From assembly GCA_947579605.1 (NCBI GenBank), contig OX388309.1:14578713-14642712 (forward strand): 64,000 bases of DNA, read 5' to 3'. The stretch is from Athripsodes cinereus. Lineage: Eukaryota > Arthropoda > Insecta > Trichoptera > Leptoceridae. The stretch's first letter is position 1, and each line of letters starts with the position of its first letter. This document shows, in pieces, positions 60,187 through 64,000 of the stretch. A model generated the notes under the pieces. That model made no database searches. It worked only from the letters and a program-made list of their open reading frames with translations, and was not told the DNA's origin. The position numbers were made by a program, and so were the translations under genes.

Positions 60187-60546
60187 GGAACTTTCGCAGT
60201 TTAGCGGCCCCACCCGTTGTCGAGTACTTTTTTCCATAGAAAAAGTAATATTTTCGAAACTTGAGGAAATTGTTGCCATGTGGTGAATTATTTTTTGGTC
60301 ACCAAATTTTTGGAAATTTCTTTTATAGGAAAAAAAATTCGCAACTATGAAACTTGAGCGGCCCCATCCGTTGTCAAGTAATATGTACGGAATTTTAGGA
60401 AATTAATTTTCGAAGTGGATTTTTTTGCCGGCAAATTAAAATAATTATACATATGGCAACAATTTCCTCAAGTTTCAAAAATATTACCTTTTCTATGGAA
60501 AAAAAGTACTCGACAACGGGTGGGGCCGCTAAACTACGAAAGTTAC
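60187..60546. mobile_element. Foldback element with ~95-bp inverted arms
   Basis: The arm 60187-60280 (GGAACTTTCGCAGTTTAGCG...) pairs with 60451-60546 with few mismatches. A third, weaker GCGGCCCCATCCGTTGTC copy lies in the loop near 60358. It has no coding capacity. Confidence 0.85.
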
Positions 60547-60563
60547 ATTAATTTTTTTTTACA

Positions 60564-60785
60564 TAGACAATTCACACACATCGAGCTAGTCCCAAACTTA
60601 GATGAATCTTGATTATGGGTACTAACGCGACGATACACACATATACAATGCACTATATACATATATACGTAACACCCAGACCCAGGACAATTTGAAAAAG
60701 GTCATTCTTCACTTTGCCCTGTCCGGGAATCGAACCCGGGACCTCGTGACTCAAAGGAAAGAGCTCCGCGCCACACCGGCCGACA
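60564..60785 (-). mobile_element. tRNA-derived SINE, family 2, copy 2
   Basis: Minus-strand copy. Box B GGTTCGATTCC is exact and the body matches 49964-50229 through GAATTGTCTATG. The (TTATG)n tail is absent; an A-run follows instead. Confidence 0.88.
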
Positions 60786-61334
60786 TGAACAATTTATGTT
60801 GAACAATTATACTTAACTGAGATTTGTTTATAAATTATCTGCAGTACGTAATATAATTATGTAGGTACTATTTTTTTTTTCAGGTAGATTTTACCTATTC
60901 ATTTAAAATTTATAAAAATTCTTTCCATGATTTTTTATAAATTGAAATATCAGAACTACAGATGTTAATTTGTATGGATAACGTTTTTAATTTGAGAATG
61001 TATAGAAAAATTATCATATAAATAGTCCAATCTATAAAAAAACTTCATTGTTGATTTTGTATAATTCTCCATATTGCATTTTTAGTTGAAATTAAAAATG
61101 TATGGCGTAAATAATTTTCTTCGTAATTTTTCTTCTCTGTCTGCAAATTTCACTACACAATCTTGCATCAGAACTACCTACATGAACACATTCTTATTTT
61201 CATCTTTAATAGCACAATTTTTGGTTCAATAATAATTCTCCATCTGCAAAAATAAAATACAATTTCAAATATAATCTGTGCACGTCCACATTTATGTGAC
61301 AGATCTATCGATACATAAATATTAGTCGAATAAG

Positions 61335-61750
61335 TCGGTAGTTACATGGCAATAGGTTGTATCTCGCATTTTTTGCGTTTTCAAGTTTGTTCCATAAAAT
61401 GCTCAAAATAGTGTAATATTTGATGTGGCAAAAAGATATGTCTCTTTATAGTCAGAATAAAGAGAGAAAAGACGTAACTTATTGACATGTAGAAAGATTC
61501 TTTTCATCAACATGGCAAAAAAATTCAAATATTTTTAAACTGCAATAAATTATTTAGTGAATGTTACATACATCTTGTAGAAGAAATTATTAAGAGAATG
61601 TTACATCTATCTTGTAGAAATAATAATAACCTTCATTTTGATATATAATGCTCGAAATTTGGCTGAAATATCTCTTTTGCAAACTTTGTTTTTGCTCTCC
61701 TGTAAAATTATGTTTTAGTGAGATACAACCTATTGCCATGTAACTACCGA
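61335..61750. mobile_element. MITE with 31-bp perfect terminal inverted repeats
   Basis: The first 31 bases (TCGGTAGTTACATGGCAATA...) are an exact inverse of the last 31. A GAATGTTACAT...CTTGTAGAA block is duplicated inside near 61559 and 61599. It is absent from copy 2 of the host relic at the matching place (about 30595). Confidence 0.9.
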
Positions 61751-62096
61751 ATTATAGTAAACAAATATTAGTACACATTTCGTTCATATTAGTTATAGTA
61801 ATTTGGTTCTTAATATAGCAGAACCTACGGATTATTTTAGCACAATGCAACAGGCGACGTGGGGGCGCTAATAGCGTATGGACTCTCCATATTGTTTTTA
61901 TTTTTGAAATTAAAAATGTATGGCGTAAATAGTTTTCTTCATATTTTTTCTTCCCGTGAATTTGTAAGATGTTTTAATAGCCTATAGTTTATTCCGGGCG
62001 GAGAAGAATCCAACAAATCAAAGATCATTCAAATCGGTACAGCCATTCTTGAGTTATAAGTGTTGTAACACACACGTCTTCCTTTTATATATTAGA

Positions 62097-64000
62097 ATTA
62101 AGGGTATATTTTGAAAGCCTCAGTAGTTTTTGCAATTTTAGGGTACCTGGAACATTTCTCATATAAAATGTTTAGTAAATCATAACTATTGGTAACGATA
62201 ATTAATTCATTGAAAAAAAAAACATACATAAACAATACTACATCTAGTGATCTATCCTGAATGTCTCAACTTCTATTGGCATGTAGAAGACGAATTGCAT
62301 GTTTACTACAAGTATTTGCCTCGCTGTCTACCCTGCACGTTGGATATGCCGTGGTGGTGTGAATAAATCACTGAACATATTATATTTTACCATACAAATG
62401 CGTATCTATACATGTACATACATTATTATGTAGGTAACTACATACATTACACTGCTACTTTCCTCACACCCAGAGCCATGAAAATAACATGTTTATTCAA
62501 CAAAAGTGAACCCATAAATCAAAGAGACAGAAAAATATTATTATCAGAATAACGTAAACATATCTACCCGTAATAATGAGACACTAACCAACCATAGAGG
62601 TTAGTTAGTTCATTACAATTAAGTGGAATGAGGTATTATTATTATTATTATAAAAGCATCACCCTGCACTGAGACCATTACAGCTTTTGGCCAAGGCGGT
62701 CTCAGCGGGAAAAATTAAAAAAAAACAAACAAATGTTAATTCAAAAAAAAGCTGTATCTGTGTATTATGGTAACTATAAAGGTACTCGTATTTATGGTCA
62801 AATTTATTTTCTGTTTCTCTTTTACATTCGAAAATCATGAAAAAAATATTTTATTTATATGCGCAATAATCTTCCTAATTAATAAACCTATGTTAGTAGT
62901 TTTCCTATAAAAGAAAATGTATATCAACTTACTATACATTGATGAAACTTTCTGGAAAGGATTTACATTAATTTTCAAATGATTTTTTTTGTATTACTTT
63001 AATCATATTTGCTGTGCCTATAGTGCTTGAAACAACTTTGTAAAAGTTCACTCTATTAAAATTAAAATGGATTAAAAAAAAACACTGTATTACCAAAGTT
63101 TTTAATAAAAAGTCACCGAAGATGGGTGGGAACTCAAAAGGCCTCTTTGAATGTGAAGAATCGTTCGTAATGAAAGTAATACAGTGTTTTATTTTAAATC
63201 TATTTTAATTGTGAGCTTTGCGGTCTTTACATAACTGAAGCATGTTCAAAGTGTGATCATTGTCATATCCTTATGACTTGAACTGATAAAAATATTTGGA
63301 GTAAAAAAGATTTCTTATATAATATTAATTATTATTATTTAATTTGTACTAACATGTTAATTTTTGTACGATGTGTTTTTCTTTTTCTTTTCAAGTTTAT
63401 GGAAAGTTTCAGGATTTATTCTGGTAATGTTTTTGAAATTGTTTTCTTTTTATTTACTTTTGTATTGTTTTGTAATATTGTAACAATGTAGCTCACTTCA
63501 AAACACGAGATTTTCTCTTTTTGAAGTTGAGTCATTGAAAAATAATGTTTTATTTATATGAATTTGTTAACTATGTAAATATGTTATAAAAAAAATTATA
63601 AATAAATAAATAAAAATAAAATAAAAATAAAAATATACATCTATGTAGCCTCTTGTATTATTTTAAGCTATATGTCTAATTCTCAAATTGTTTTCCCTTG
63701 ATTTAAAAAAATTGAAATGATATATGACCGTATTTGATTGATAAATGATATAATTATATTTATTACTACAACTCTTATTACATACATAGATACGGAAAAT
63801 GTATTGCGTGTAGGTATCTACTACATGATTTACTCGTGTGACCTTTATATTATATGTGTGAAAGGTAAACAGTTTACATAGCTAAATATAATAGTATTTA
63901 CAGCGTCAACGCTATTTATTACAAATACCTACTTTGTTTGTAATAATAATATTCGCATTGACCATGCCTACACAAAACGTTGTTCGGAAATTCACCACCG
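62097..64000. other. AT-rich DNA with minor repeat scraps
   Basis: A repeat K scrap lies at about 62248-62290, and a probable LINE tail ending (AAAT)n at about 63560-63635. No gene, and no upstream receptor exon, could be found. Confidence 0.45.

Larger units (their letters stand above)
59457..62096 (-). mobile_element. Relic element 'CTAG-end' family, copy 3, with five insertions
   Basis: The minus strand runs from TCTAATATATAAAAGGAAG (62096) to ...CAGCTAG followed by T (59457). Both ends match copy 2 (30234-31776). Comparison with that copy exposes insertions at 59505-59685, 59729-60135, 60187-60546, 60564-60785 and 61335-61750. The hAT MITE of copies 1 and 2 is absent, and its target GTATAGTG is seen once at 60159-60166. 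Confidence 0.8.

Overview
This window is a stretch of AT-rich insect nuclear DNA. It carries one split host gene on the minus strand, embedded in many nested transposable elements. There are no prokaryotic features. The insect assignment rests on an octopamine-receptor-type GPCR with phase-matched introns, on insect-style CR1/Jockey, RTE, R1 and Penelope retroelements, on tRNA-derived SINEs, and on the frequent word GTAGGTACCTAC. A lepidopteran looks most likely; a hemipteran is not excluded.

Host gene. Four coding exons of an alpha2-adrenergic-like octopamine receptor (Oct-alpha2R) are read right to left. They are TM5 plus the start of intracellular loop 3 (56190-56342), two loop-3 exons (52553-52683 and 47147-47294), and the last exon with the rest of loop 3, TM6, TM7 and the stop (23312-23914). 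Splice sites and reading phases agree at every junction. The exons for TM1-TM4 are not in the window and should lie to the right of it. Intron sizes are about 3.5, 5.3 and 23.2 kb.

Layout. 0-10 kb holds AT-rich DNA with hAT-type MITEs, a relic element and SINE pieces. 10.2-16.5 kb holds an apparently complete CR1-like LINE (ORF1 and ORF2 both open) inserted in a 146-bp tandem repeat. 16.5-22.5 kb is a repeat-poor, gene-free AT-rich stretch, followed by a 37-bp tandem array and the 3' end of the receptor gene. 24-47 kb is the large intron. It is packed with a 99-bp repeat at two loci, an RTE LINE, two inverted Penelope remnants, a relic element with a hAT MITE, an R1-like fragment cut by a 200-N assembly gap, and a hAT MITE split by a LINE that is itself split by another LINE. 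47-56 kb holds the remaining introns with RTE and SINE copies. 57-64 kb lies upstream of the visible exons and contains a relic element with five separate insertions.

How it fits together. The host gene supplies one function, a biogenic-amine GPCR. Almost everything else is mobile DNA at different ages. Several copies of one relic family act as empty-site controls for each other, so the order of many insertions can be read directly. The most unusual points are module sharing between two MITE families with different termini, the same MITE insertion site in two relic copies with an empty third copy, an ORF-free 1.5-kb spacer inside the CR1-like LINE, and an old and a young array of the same 99-bp repeat in one intron.
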